Below, in pieces: positions 44,401 through 56,085 of a DNA stretch of 64,000 nucleotides; positions within the stretch are counted from its first letter, which is position 1; each line of letters opens with the position of its first letter. The position numbers were made by a program, and so were the translations under genes. The notes under the pieces were generated by a model. That model ran no database searches and was not told the DNA's origin. It saw only the letters and a list, made by a program, of their open reading frames with translations. Source of the stretch: Amoebophrya sp. A120. Its lineage: Eukaryota; Sar; Dinophyceae; Syndiniales; Amoebophryaceae. Location of the stretch: positions 1,961,373 through 2,025,372 of the forward strand of contig CAJINV010000009.1 in the NCBI GenBank assembly GCA_905178155.1. The letters run 5' to 3'.

Positions 44401-47400
44401 TGGGGACGTTTTTACATAGGATATCCTGTCCGTGTTATTCTCGGGCGCAGGGACAATGTCGGTCCGGCGAATTTCCAAGAACTCGATGAAGGCCGAACGC
44501 TTTTCGCGGTCCTGTAGAAAGCTGCTGTCGTCGTCCGCGAGGTCGACCGAGAACCCCGCGGGGAACTTCGCAACGCTTTGCTGCTGCTCGAAGGTACTTA
44601 GCTGGCGATCGGTCGTACTAGCTCCGACAAGGGCACCCTTACTGCCGCTCGATGTAGTCGCAGCTCCCAGCACCTTTGGCACATCGTCGCTGAAATCCAA
44701 GTGTAGCTTCGCGTTCCGGAAAAACTGGATCTCCTCCCTCGTCAGTTGATCGGAATCAATCAACTCCTTTTCCGCGTCGGTGTCAATCAACTTGAAGGCG
44801 TACTCGTCCTCCGCGATTCGCGGCAAGGGTTTCTGTCCGAGCAAGGCGGGAAATTTTCTCCTGTCCACAAACAAACCAATCTCCGGCTTCTGGTGCTTCA
44901 CGTGGTTGTCGTTCGACTTCTGACTCTGCAGCTCCTGTGTTCTCCGGTAAAATGATCCGACCGGGTCCAGGTAAACCAATTCAAACTTGTCAAAGTGCCC
45001 GGGATTGGCGAGGTTTGCCTCGTCGTCCGGCCCAAGCGCGAACTTCGCGGTGGACTGCGAGCCTCCGAAGGCGCTGTTGTATTTCAGGGCCCGGACTGCT
45101 GGGGAATTCAAATCCAGGTTGCACAGAACCGATCTCGTGTTTTGCTCCCCATCAAGATTGCTCGCCGGCGCGCTTTGCTGCACAATGGTGTCCAACCCGG
45201 TTTGCTGCAGCAATTCCAGAAGCCTCCCCGGATCGTCCCCTCCGGTCCGGAGGATCTGATTGGAGCTGCGCTTTCGCAGAAGCATCTGGCTCTTTTCCGT
45301 AGCGCTGACCGCGCCCGCGACGCCGGTTGCGGATGCCAGCATAGTCTTGGCGAACGCCCCACCGGCGTTTGCGGAGGAGTTGAAAAGGAAGCCAAGAGGG
45401 TCAAGGAAAACCACCCGCATACCGAGACAGTGCTGGTTTTCCATCGCGCCGACATCAATGGTAATCGGGAACTTTCCGTTCGGCATCGGCGGCTTGTCGA
45501 GTTTGAGGGACTTTATGGGAAGCAGATTTCTCGTCTGTAGGTACGACTGAACCACCGGTAGTGCGCACAAACCGCCCTTCTGCTGTTTGAAGTAAAACGC
45601 GGCTTGTTGGAATTCAAGATTCTGCTCTGCCATCAAACTGTACTGGGTCGTCGCGGGACTGCTTGTGTAGCTGGACCCCAACCACATCTGCTTCAGGCCG
45701 GTGGAGCCAAGCCGCATGATGCAATCCTCGAGGAGTTCCATGTCGATGGTGAGGTTGTTTTTCCCGGGTTGGATACGCCAGTAGTAAAACGGCTCGGTCT
45801 CGTTATTGTCCGAGAGAGAAGAAGTCGCGTTGTCACCAGCGCTGGGCAAGTTGTTCACGGTGTTCTCTTCCAGATGTAATCGAAACTGCAAAACGGACCC
45901 CACTTGGAGTTGATTCGGGCATTTGTAGACGCAATTCTTGCTCATGTCGCTCATCCCGAAGTTCAGCAACTGTGCGCAACTCGCTTTCCCCAGCTGCCAT
46001 TGCTCCCAATCAGACGTGGTTTGGATTGCCGGCACGCGCGTCAGCCGAAACTGCTTCCGTTCGGATTCGCAGTACACCGCGAGCGTGAACCGAGTGGGAA
46101 GGTTCTTCAGCTGTCTCGGGAAGGAGTTGGGTTCGAACCCCGCTTCGACGGGCGGAAGAAAGTTCTTGATCACCAATGATTCTGCGAAATGCAACGGGTC
46201 GGGAATTTGTGCTTTTTTCAGCAAATGAGTAGCGAGCTTCGGCGACATGAGCGTGTTGAGCGGGTTTTCGACTGGGAGATTATCCAGGAAGGCGATCTTC
46301 TCCAACATTATGCTGATTTTCACATTCAACGCTTGGTCCTCGTAGTAAAACTCAAGCGTCGTTGATTCGGCGCGCGCGCCTTTCGCCAGCCGGAAGATGT
46401 ACTTCTCGGGTTTTTTGAGCAGGTCGCTTTCTGGAATGAGGGGCTCGTGGCCCCCGGCGGGAGATGAGGGTGATCCCGGTCGATTCACGGGCAGGAACGG
46501 CTTCACCACCAACTCCGCAAATTGCGTGGGACACTCGAAGTAGATGGTCTCGCAGATGGACAAATCTGCCGGGCGAATGGTTGCGGCCTCGGCCGTTGGA
46601 AAAAGGAACAACCCCCGGTCGACCGAAACGGGGCACGTCATGTCGAGAACTTGACTCGTGCTTTTCTTTCCGCTTGCTGTGGCGACATTTCCCGAACTAG
46701 AAGTACCCACTACACTGTTGTTCAGGGCCGGTAGTCCCAATTTCCCTCGGGGCACGCTGTAGCACATGCGGTAGACGCCGTTAAAGTTACTGGCGATATC
46801 GATCGACCGGTGGCGGTTGTTCCCTGCCGCAGGACTCGCCCCCATCTTCGCGCCAAATGCGCTCTGGAAGGGGTCTTTGCGGACAAAGACGATTTTGAAC
46901 GGCCCCTCACCTTCTTTCGACAGCTCGAAGACCATGCGCTCATCCCCGATGTTGCAGCTCGGTCGGAGCAGCATCGCGGAAACCGGTCGGGACTTTGGCT
47001 TCTCCGTTTTTTCCACCGGAGACAACGCCTTCACCGCACCAAAAGCGTTCATCGCGACGTTTGCGGTCTGCATCTTGTACAGCGGCTTTGGCGCCTTCTT
47101 CTTGCCGTCGTCCTCTTCTCCTTCGACCTTCACTCTTCTCTGCAGATTGACCGGAATGTCTACCGGCGCCTTCGACCCGATGTCGGGAAGCTCGAAGTGC
47201 AGGGCCTGGAACCTTCTGTCCGGGCCTTTCAGTCGGTACTTGAAGATCTCTCCGGCCATCTTGAACCGCCCGTCGACGCCAACAGTCGTTTGCAAGATCG
47301 TTTCCGGCTCGTTACTTGTGAACAACGGGTACACTTCCAGCTGCCATTTCCCCGCAAACGCGTTCAGCAACTTCTGCAATTTTGCATCCGGCTCGGGTTC

Positions 47401-50400
47401 GCGGCGCCAGCGCATCCGCACCTTGCGGTCCTCCTCGTTCTTCGGGTTCTGCACCCGAAACTGGAGCTCCGTCACGTTTGCCGCCCAGTGGCCCTGGACT
47501 TGGGGCTTATTCTTGTCGTTTTTCATCTTCTTGTCGTTTCCCCTGAGTCGGTCGGCGCGGCTGTATTTGCCGCCAGACTTCGAACCCGTCGTGGACAGCG
47601 TGGACACCAACGCCGTGGAGGCGGTTTGCTTCCTGAGTTCCTCCAAATCCGGGGACTCGAGGACGAAGAAGTTTTCGCGGTCGTCCAGGCTCTGCGCGTA
47701 CCGGGGCACGTTGACCCGATCCGGATCCTTCTCGAGGATCGACATCTTCTCGTTGTTCACAGAGATCAAACCAGATTTCACGGCCAGAACCATTTCGGTC
47801 GTGGTGCGGACGATTTTCGGGCCCTTTTCCTTCTCCGGTTGGAGTTCTACTGCTGATGCGCCGCCAAAGGTCGACGTCGTGTCATCCTCAATGGTCTCTC
47901 GTTTCACATCCACCTCCGCGTTTGCCGCGACCTGCCGCAGGTCGAAACTGAATTCCTCCCCGTCGTCCTTTTCGTTGTCCCCGCCCTTGTCCGGGACGAA
48001 GACGAGGTACTTGTTCCCCGTGATCGAATCCTCCGCTTTCTGCAAGGAGCCGATTTCCCACGTCCACTTGCCGTCGAAGTCCTTGCAGACGTCGATTTTC
48101 GTCCAGACGATTTTCTCCAGGTCCGTGAAAATCGAGTGTTTCATGAATCGGCACATCTTCGGTGCCTGGAACTGTGCCGAATTGCGCCAAACCAATTTTG
48201 GCATGGCCTGCGGTTTCTCCGGCTCTCCGGGCTTGTTCCCTTTGCTGCCCCCGACGACTGCTGCGACGGTGGAGGATCTGTTCAGGTTCGGGGTGGTTTT
48301 CATTTTCTGGAATTGTCCCGTCCTGGCACCCCCACCACCACCGCGATTCATGATTTTCCGCAAGTCGTCCGACTCCGCAACGTCGAGCGCGAATCGCGTC
48401 CAGTCGGGCGTGTCGAAGTAGTACTCCTTCGGCTTCGGATCTTCGGGCTCCTTTCCCGTGCCCGGGCGCCGAACGCAGAACTCGTCGCTCAGCGCGTGCA
48501 TGGACAAATCGAACAAGTCCATGGGAACCACCTTCCGCAGGCTGTTCATGTGGAAAATGCCGTTTTGCACGGTGATCACCGCCTCCGGGACTTTGAAGTT
48601 CATGCGCATTTGCTCAATCGTCTCCTTCAGCTCTTGTGCTTCCTGTGCTTGCTTGTTCACGAACAGCTTCGGTTTGTCCGCCGTCAGGCTTTTCTCCTGC
48701 TCCACCTTCTGCTGACGATTCGCGGAGAACGCGTGCTTCTGCGAAGCCGGCTGCTGGTCTTGCTTCTGCTCCTCTGCAGTTGTTTTTTCGCCCTCGTCGC
48801 CTCTCGGGGAACCGGTTTGCTCTAAGTCGGACAGCTGTTTCGTCCCTCGTACCAACGCGCAGGTCCACAGCCCGTCGAAAACGTTTACCACGTATCGTCT
48901 TTCCAGCAGAACCCGACCGTAACTGCACATGGCGTCGTCGAAGAACTTGCTCGTCAAAGTGAAGTTCAACCGGTGCAATTTCTGTACGGCACTGGGGTCG
49001 AGCTCCCACTGCTTCAGCTCGAATTTCTGCTCCTTTTTGGCCGTCGTCTCCGTCCCGTCTTCGTGCTTCACCGTAACGCTTGTCATTTGCTTCGGGAAGG
49101 CCTGCTTTGCGGGGTCGAGCTCAAACGTCATCCCCTCGCTCGGGTTGAACCAGGGAAATTTCGCGGACCCCGGGGTCGCCGCGTTGCCCGTCCCGCCGAG
49201 AAAGCGGTTCCGCAGCGGCAAAGCCACGCGCGTTTTGGAAAATTTGATGTGTTCTTTTTTCGAGTCTTCCTTTTTGGTTGTATCAAGCTGCATGTCGTCC
49301 TTTGCGATCGAGATTAGGGAGTTCGTGGTGCCGAAACCGCCTCCCGGACCGAAAACGCTTGGCATCTTGCACACCCCGTGCTCGATCTTGAGGGAACAGA
49401 GGATCCGGTCTCCGGAATTCACCTCCACTTTCATCACGTACCGTCCGTCAAGGAACGATGGCGTGAGTTCGAAAATCGCCCGCATCTCGCACTTCTTCGA
49501 TTCACTGAGCCAGTTTAGCGGGAGGCCCATCTGCCTCGTTTTTTCCACCAGCTGCGACTTCAGCGGCTGCTCCGTGTCGTAGCCAGACGCATCGAAAACA
49601 AAGGAAGACATCTCGTTGCTGTTGGGGTTCGCACCCGGGACAGAAAAATGGTAAGACCCATAGAGATCCCCAGGTCGCTGGATCGAGGAGTTCTTCTTGT
49701 TCTTCTGCGCACTACTAGTGCCAGAAGTTGCACCTGCACTGCCGCTTGTTCCACCGCTGCTCATCTGCGTCACGTCCCCGTAGTCTTTCCCAAACAGAAT
49801 TTCGTGCAGGCTCATGCTGGCTTCCTCGGCAGATAACGTGGCGATGTCCTCCCTCTGTGCGAGAATCAGCTCGCCCTCTTCAATCGAACAGCGAATCTCC
49901 ACCAGCGGTGGCGGCGGCTGCAGCGCGACCGTGTTCGCTCGGGCAAGTTGCGCTTTATTCCCGGCGCCGCCCCCGCGGGGGGAATGGCCGTTGTTTTTCC
50001 TGTTTCCGTTTGGAGATGCGGGAAGAACCTGTATGACGTTTTTCTGCTCCATCGCCTTCTCATACTCCTCGACAAGGTCCAAGTCGAAGAACCGGAGCAA
50101 CCACCGTCCGTCAAAGTGCCCCACGTGAAACCTGCGGTCCCAGAAGATCCGGGCGGACAGGAGCATTCGCTGCAGCTGGTTCTGCTGGGAGAAAAAGCTC
50201 GCGGAAGAGGCCAAGGTATCTCCGACGCCGACGATGGGCCGCAACGATTTGTAAATCCAGGGGATGACGACCGACGACTCCCGCTCGCGCAACTGCGCTG
50301 ACAAAACGGAGATCGAAACGTCCTCGGGAAGCATGAGAGCACCGTGGTTCCATTCGGGAATGATAAAGTGGAAGTTGGGGAGATTGTTCGCCCCGGGCGG

Positions 50401-53400
50401 AAAGAACCGGACGCCCTTCATGGTCGGCTGGTAGGGAAAGTGCAGGTCGAGGTTTCCAAGTTTGTCCACATTCACCTGCAAGTTCAGCGCCTCCCCGGTG
50501 CTCGCTTGTCTGGTCTGATCGTGCTCGAAGAGCAGCTTGTCCTCGGACTGCGTGTCCTATCCTGTGCAAAAGTATCGTACTCGTACTCATTGCAAATATG
50601 CTTTTCCGAGGGGAAAACAGCATTACAAATTCCACTTCCCTTCTTGCCAAAATTTGTGATGCAATTTATACTAGTTCTAGTACGATGCTTTTGCAATGCA
50701 TATGTCCGTAGTGGCGTTGATTCCACCCTCCCCGGTGGTGGTACTGTTCAGGTCTTGATCTTCCTCCCCGTCATTCAGGTCGGGAAAAGGCATCATGTAT
50801 TTCTCGTCCTTCATCGACATCGCTTCGATTTCCGCATCCAGCATCTGCAGTTGCTTCTCCTGCCGCTTCGTGTTCACCACCCGCTCCTCCTGGGCGAAAA
50901 CCTTCATCACGAAGTGACCCTTCAACTGCGTCAGTAGTTCCTTCGACTCCGGCGAGTGCGCGGCCACGTTTTCGACCACGTTCTCGTGCACGTCGTGGAT
51001 TTTGGAAAACACCGCGGAAATGTTGGCGTTTTCCGGGTGCTGAAACCGCAGCTCGCCGAAATCCTCCACCTGCAAGACGCATTTCGTCGTGTCGTCGTTG
51101 GGAACGAAGTGAAAAAACACCGGCTGGATTTTCTCGTTCATCTTCATAGCTTTCGTCTGCTCCAGATCCGTCACCCCCGGCGGGCGCGGTCGTGGCGTCA
51201 GATTCGGCGTCACGTCGTTCGGATTTAGATTTTCATTCTGCGGAAGGTTGGAGATCGTTGGCTCTGGCTTCTCCTCCTCAAAAGCGGACTTCACTGAGGT
51301 CACGTTCCCCGTGTCGGGGTTGACGAAGAGCAGGGTGAACATACCGTTTTTCACCACCACCTCCCCGCTGGAATCCAGCGAGTCCTGCTCTAGTTGGCAA
51401 CTGAAGTTGTACTTGCCGTCGTATTTCGTGAAGGGAACTTGCTTCTCCAGGAGGAAGGAAAAAGCCCCGTCAAACCATTCCTCCTCGACCGTTTCGCGAT
51501 CTAGTTCGAAACGGAATTGCGGAAGTTTCGTTTGCGGATGTTGAGCCTGCTTATTTTGTTGGGCCTGCTGTTCCTCCGCATCTTCGTCCATGATCTGCAA
51601 CCCTTCATAGGTATCGTCAAGGCTCTGGTAGTACCGTGCGGGTTCTCCGCGATCGCCGAAGTGGGTGACTGGTGCCTCCAAGTCGAAAAAGATGTCCGCA
51701 TTTGCGGGGATTTGCTTCATTCGGATCGCGTCGTTCGCGGCCTTCGCGCTCGTCCCAGTCGCGGAGCCCGGGCGGAGCGAGAGCTGCAACGTCTGAATGA
51801 CATCCGGCGATGCGATCTCCGCGGGGAACGTGAATTCCCCGTGCTCCACGTGAACGCGGAACTTCGTCGGGGCTTTGCTGTTGTCGTTCACGATGGGCTT
51901 GTCTAACCGGTCGAGCGCGGTGACAAGGTAGACCCCGTCAAACTGCGTCACGTCAAACCGTTTCTCCAACAGAATCCCCTCGGGGCCGCAGAACATGTCC
52001 CGCTTGTACTGATACGGGTCCCATTGAAATGGGATAAACCGTAGTTTTGTATTCGCGGGAATCTCTTTTAGCTGCTCCTTTTTCGTCTGTTTCGCCTTTT
52101 CCTCCAACTCTGCGGCAGTCTGCTTCCTTGCGACATTCGCCCGGCTCCGAGGGCTTTTTCCTTTTTTCTTCTTGCCATCGGTTTCCTTCTCCGTTTGGTC
52201 TTCCGCTGAGGGGCTTATCCCCATCAGTTTATCCAGCTCCGAATCGTCCTCCAGCCTGACGATCGGTCGGTCGCCGGTTTCCTCCAGAAATTGCTTGCAC
52301 CAGGGCAGCTTCATGTGCAAGTGCGGACACACGGAATCTGGCTCACATATTTCTAATTCCATCAACTGATCACTGTGGTCTCCTGCTTCCTGCTTGTTGT
52401 TCGTCGGCGCCCCGCCCTTTTCCCCCGCTCCTGGCAGGTAACTTCCACCAGTCAACCGGAATTTCAGCACTCTCCCGAGGTCCGCGAGCGCCGGCGCTAA
52501 GTTCTTCTGCCCCGTCGTGCTAACCGCTGACGCGGCGAGGTTGACGCTGTCTGCGTGCTGGTACAACGTCCAGGGGCCGTCGAAGAGCGTGAACGGGTGC
52601 TCGGCTTTCCGTTTTCTCTCCTGCCTATCGACCGCGGTGGAGATGCCCAGGTAGCTTCTTCGCCTGCTCGCGGACAGAAACTCCTGATTGAAGCCGTCCA
52701 TGGGGTACATCCAGAAATCGTCGTCCAAGTTCTGGAACCACAGCGTCGGTGGAGCGGGCTCCGAGCTTTGCTCCGCAAATTCCGACCGCACCGGGACAAA
52801 GGGGCCCAGCATGTTCGCGCGCGACCCGTCGTTCTGCTCCAAGTCCAGCCGCCAGCAGAAGTGGAACTGCGGGTACACGGATTTGAAGTGCAGGAAAGGG
52901 ATCACGTCGTTCGGCAAGCACATCTGGAATCGCTCCTTCGGGAGCGGCTCCGCGGCAAACTGGTTTTCCTGGAGGTTAAACGTGAAATCTTTCGTGATGG
53001 TGATGTCCCACGAGTTCAGCGCATCAATCGCGCCGGTCGTCGTGCTTTGGTCATCAAACCTCACCGCTCCTTGGCTCGTTTCGTCGTTGCTGTTGGAACC
53101 ATTTCTGTCACTAATCGGTTCCCTGGTTGCGCTCGCGGGCGACTCGAACCCGCCCGTACTTCCCGGCTCGAATAAATCCCGCACCACCCAGTTGCCCACC
53201 ATGACGCCCAAATCCGCCTTCTTTAGCAACGCGTGCTCGTTCTTGAGCGTGGTGGCCAGCGCGAACGGGTTGCAGCGGCTGTCGTTCGGAAAATTGCGGT
53301 AGCCGTCCGTCTGGTGGATCGGGATGGTCAAGAAGGGCACCTCGATAAAATCCAGGTGGTCCGCCGGCTGGTTCGGCCACCCGACCGGGGTGACGTTGTG

Positions 53401-53958
53401 CGTTTTCGTGTTGTACCAGTAACCGGACTTGGCGTTTGGGTACAGCTGTTTCATCTGCTGCAGGGTCTTGCAAGACTTCGGATCTTGTTTGTACTTCTGC
53501 ACCATTGGATTCAGAGGCGGTTGCTCTTTATTGCCGTTTTTATTTGCATTCCCATTGCTACCCCCTCCGGCTCCTGCTGATATCCTACTTACCTGCCCCT
53601 GTCCCAATTCGTGCCCGTAGCAGGGCACAAAAACCCAACGGTTCTGCTCGAAAGACTTCTTTGCGGCGAACTCGATCAGTGCGCTCTGCAGCTTTTTTGG
53701 TTTCGAACAGGACTCCAGCAAACCCTGCATGTGATCGTGAAACTCGTCCAGGTCGATCTTGGAATCGGAGCCCGCGGACTCCCGAAAGATCTCATCCAGC
53801 TCGTTGGGCGACAAAAAAGACCCGATCGCCTGGGCGAGGTACCGGAGCACCGGGCCGCACTCGTCGATGGAAAGCGTACCGTCCTGAGAAACATCGAGCA
53901 GATAGAAGACCGTCGTGATCAGGTCCTCCATCTCCTCGTAGGCAGTCTTCGCCGGCAT
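41492..53958 (-). CDS. Giant EF-hand / FDG-repeat protein, 3970 residues
   Basis: Exons 53958-50703, 50552-44424, 44139-44068 and 43947-41492 total 11913 nt (3971 codons). All three introns are element-like with 5-bp direct repeats. An EF-hand opens the protein (DVSQDGTLSIDE, residues 23-34, canonical ligands at 1, 3, 5 and 12), with a degenerate second loop (SDSKIDLDEF). A divergent module then recurs every ~180-250 residues, centred on (F/Y)DGxW/Y: FDGPW near nt 52575, FDGVY 51935, YDGKY 51415, FDGRW 50105, LDGRY 49445, FDGLW 48870, FDGKW 48070, FAGKW 47350, FNGVY 46780. It is usually preceded by LLEKRF-like sequence and followed by a short strand such as VHVEHGEFTFP or VVVKNGMFTLL. The module looks like a beta-rich repeat. 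No signal peptide or transmembrane span was seen. The last 800 residues are acidic/Ser/Gly-rich with some ordered parts. A calcium-responsive structural role is a guess. Confidence 0.8.
43953..44067. mobile_element. 115-bp introner-like element
   Basis: TATCC...GGATA with about 30-bp imperfect inverted ends (both contain ACCCATCCACATCCA or close). It is flanked by AGCCG at 43948-43952 and 44068-44072. Removing it with one AGCCG joins GPLVPGFG-L-NGSSNGATSG in the giant gene. The interior carries TTTGTCATGCAAAA words. This is the one copy whose duplication offers no AG at the 3' splice position. Confidence 0.85.
44145..44423. mobile_element. 279-bp introner-like element
   Basis: Both ends read TATCCTATGTAAAAACGTCC inward and stay identical for 24 bp, an unusually perfect inverted repeat. 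Flanked by TCCTG at 44140-44144 and 44424-44428. Excision with one TCCTG joins APENNTDR-NPSDLKKDLEF in frame. The interior has several GCATGACAA and GCATTACAAA words and may contain a nested shorter copy. Confidence 0.88.
50558..50702. mobile_element. 145-bp introner-like element
   Basis: Starts TATCCTGTGCAAAAGTATCG. The other end reads TATGCATTGCAAAAGCATCG inward. Flanked by TGTCC at 50553-50557 and 50703-50707. Excision with one TGTCC joins GGINATTD-TQSEDKLLFEHD in the giant gene. Same family as 57181-57330 and the 2.9-kb element. Confidence 0.88.
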
Positions 53959-56085
53959 TTTATTGCTCGTTGTTCAGGGTCGTCTATAATGACAAAGACC
54001 TAGTAAAAACGAACTCTAGATCGATGAATGATCTAGGCTATAGGCTTTAGCTGCACCCACACCGCACCAGGTGGGCTTACTTAAAAAGCCGCGCCCGCAT
54101 AGAGCGGGCCTTGTTCTACATAAAGACAAATCGCGGAGGTCACAGTATCAACAACATGGCGAGGGCTATTGCATGATGCGCACGAGGTAAAATGACAGGT
54201 AAGCATCATTTTAACTACTTCACACTTGATAACGAAAAATCTTCTGGGGCTTGAGTGGCTAGCGTGGGTGGGTCGTAGTATTTTTCGTACTAACAATTTA
54301 ATATCCTTCAGGTAACTTAGCTCGCTGTATGAATACGAAAAAAAAATGATGGGCCGATCGGGAGAGTGCCCCTCGTATTTGGCGAAAAAACACAAGAAAA
54401 AACCAAACCAACGACGAACGATTGAAGGCACTTGCGACGGTCCCTTTTCACCCTGTACGACAAAGGGCGTGCCGGGGGTTGAAAGATGATGATGATGATG
54501 ATGAACGACAGGTACAGTGAGCGTGTTGTGAAGAAACAGGACGACAAAGGACGACACATTACGCAACACATGCGAAATGAAAAAGTATCGATACGGACGG
54601 TTTTTTTCGATTGCAAAGATGACTCTAGTAGGTACCACAAGCACACCGAGGGTTCTTCAAATGCAAGATACAAGATCGATCCCAGCACAAACGCGACTAC
54701 AACTACAAGCATAGGGTGCAGCTGCGCGGCCGTGGAAATAACGAATTGCTGCATCATGATGATTTACAACTTGAACTTGTTCGTTGCAGTTCAAGTAAGT
54801 TTATATTTTTGTCTTGTTTCTCTTTCTACGCACGAGCGACGGCGTTCTTGTCGATGCCTACGGACTACACAAACGACAGGACGACCACAAATGAAGGAAG
54901 CAAAATACCACCAGTACGACATGACACTGAGCCACGTGGTCCATGTTGCATTCACATGTTTCTCTCCGCGAGGTGCAAGTGGAAGATGACCACTGCCAGA
55001 AGCTAGTGTGGATTCGTGTTCGTTGACGCTTTTGCGCCGATAGCGATAGTTCCACAGAGGGATAAGTTGGTTTGCATAGAGCTGAGGCTGCGTACGTACG
55101 CAATGCTAGTGTAATATTCTGGTGCATCAAAATGCAAATAATCTTAAGGATAAATTCTTACATGTTATTCAAGCATTCAACAACATTTACATTCGTTATA
55201 AATCGCAATGCAATTATGGTGCACGTGCAACAACATCACATGATCATGATCTCACTTAGTACAGTGGTTTTACAGAGGGCAGGGGCTAACACATGCACCG
55301 CCGACTTCAACGTCAACCACGTCAAAATCATCGAGCAAGCGATAAAAGCCCATATCTATATACAAATTGTGTCATATCGTCATTGAGAAATCAAGTTACA
55401 GGGCAGGGCAATCATTAATTGGGTAAATTTGGACAATCGCTCAGTTGATTCTAGGAATTTTATTTTTTTGATTTTTTTTCCTCGCTGAGACCCAAAGACG
55501 CCGCTGAGCTCGAAGAGGCTAAATGAAGTTCGAGTTTCATTTTTACAATAGGTTCTTGACTTCAAAAATAGTCTTTACGATTGCACATGGTGCAGTTGTA
55601 AAAAAATGTAGTGTACGAGGGAGTATGTAGTGTAGGTATCAGCAATAAAAAAGTTGTTCATCTCCATGTCCACTGCTCATGGGAGACATCTTCCTGGCGT
55701 TACGCCGGTATAAGCTTCGAGACAAATAAAAGTACACTGTTGTGACAGGGATGACATCTAGCTCGGAGAAGTGAGAGAAGTGACACTCGTGCAACAGAAA
55801 TCGCATTGACACGACTGAGCGCAGTATCTTAGCGGGAGTGAAAAGCTCGTCGGCGTCGGGTCTGCTGCTTCATTGGTTTTGCCTCTTCTTCTCCTGCTGC
55901 TGTTGTGCCTGAGAATTTGTCTCTTCAAAAATCATCCCACAACTCAGACATGGGAGTCTCTTCAGTCGTCTATGAGGCGAGCGCTTGGACGACTAGCAGC
56001 GAGGACATGATTTTGTTTTTGATGATACTTCTTATATGTTAATTTTCTTCCTGCTTTGACTTATAATTTTCGCTAGCTGTCATGG
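53959..56085. other. Intergenic, no gene seen
   Basis: 2.1 kb between two minus-strand genes. It contains a short ATG-type microsatellite (GATGATGATGATGATGA near 54486-54502) and scattered short frames. Confidence 0.5.

Noticed and set aside
46817-48421. 534-residue plus-strand frame (and the overlapping 46810-47856)
   Set aside because: Antisense of the giant gene; the GC-rich codon pattern leaves the opposite strand open.
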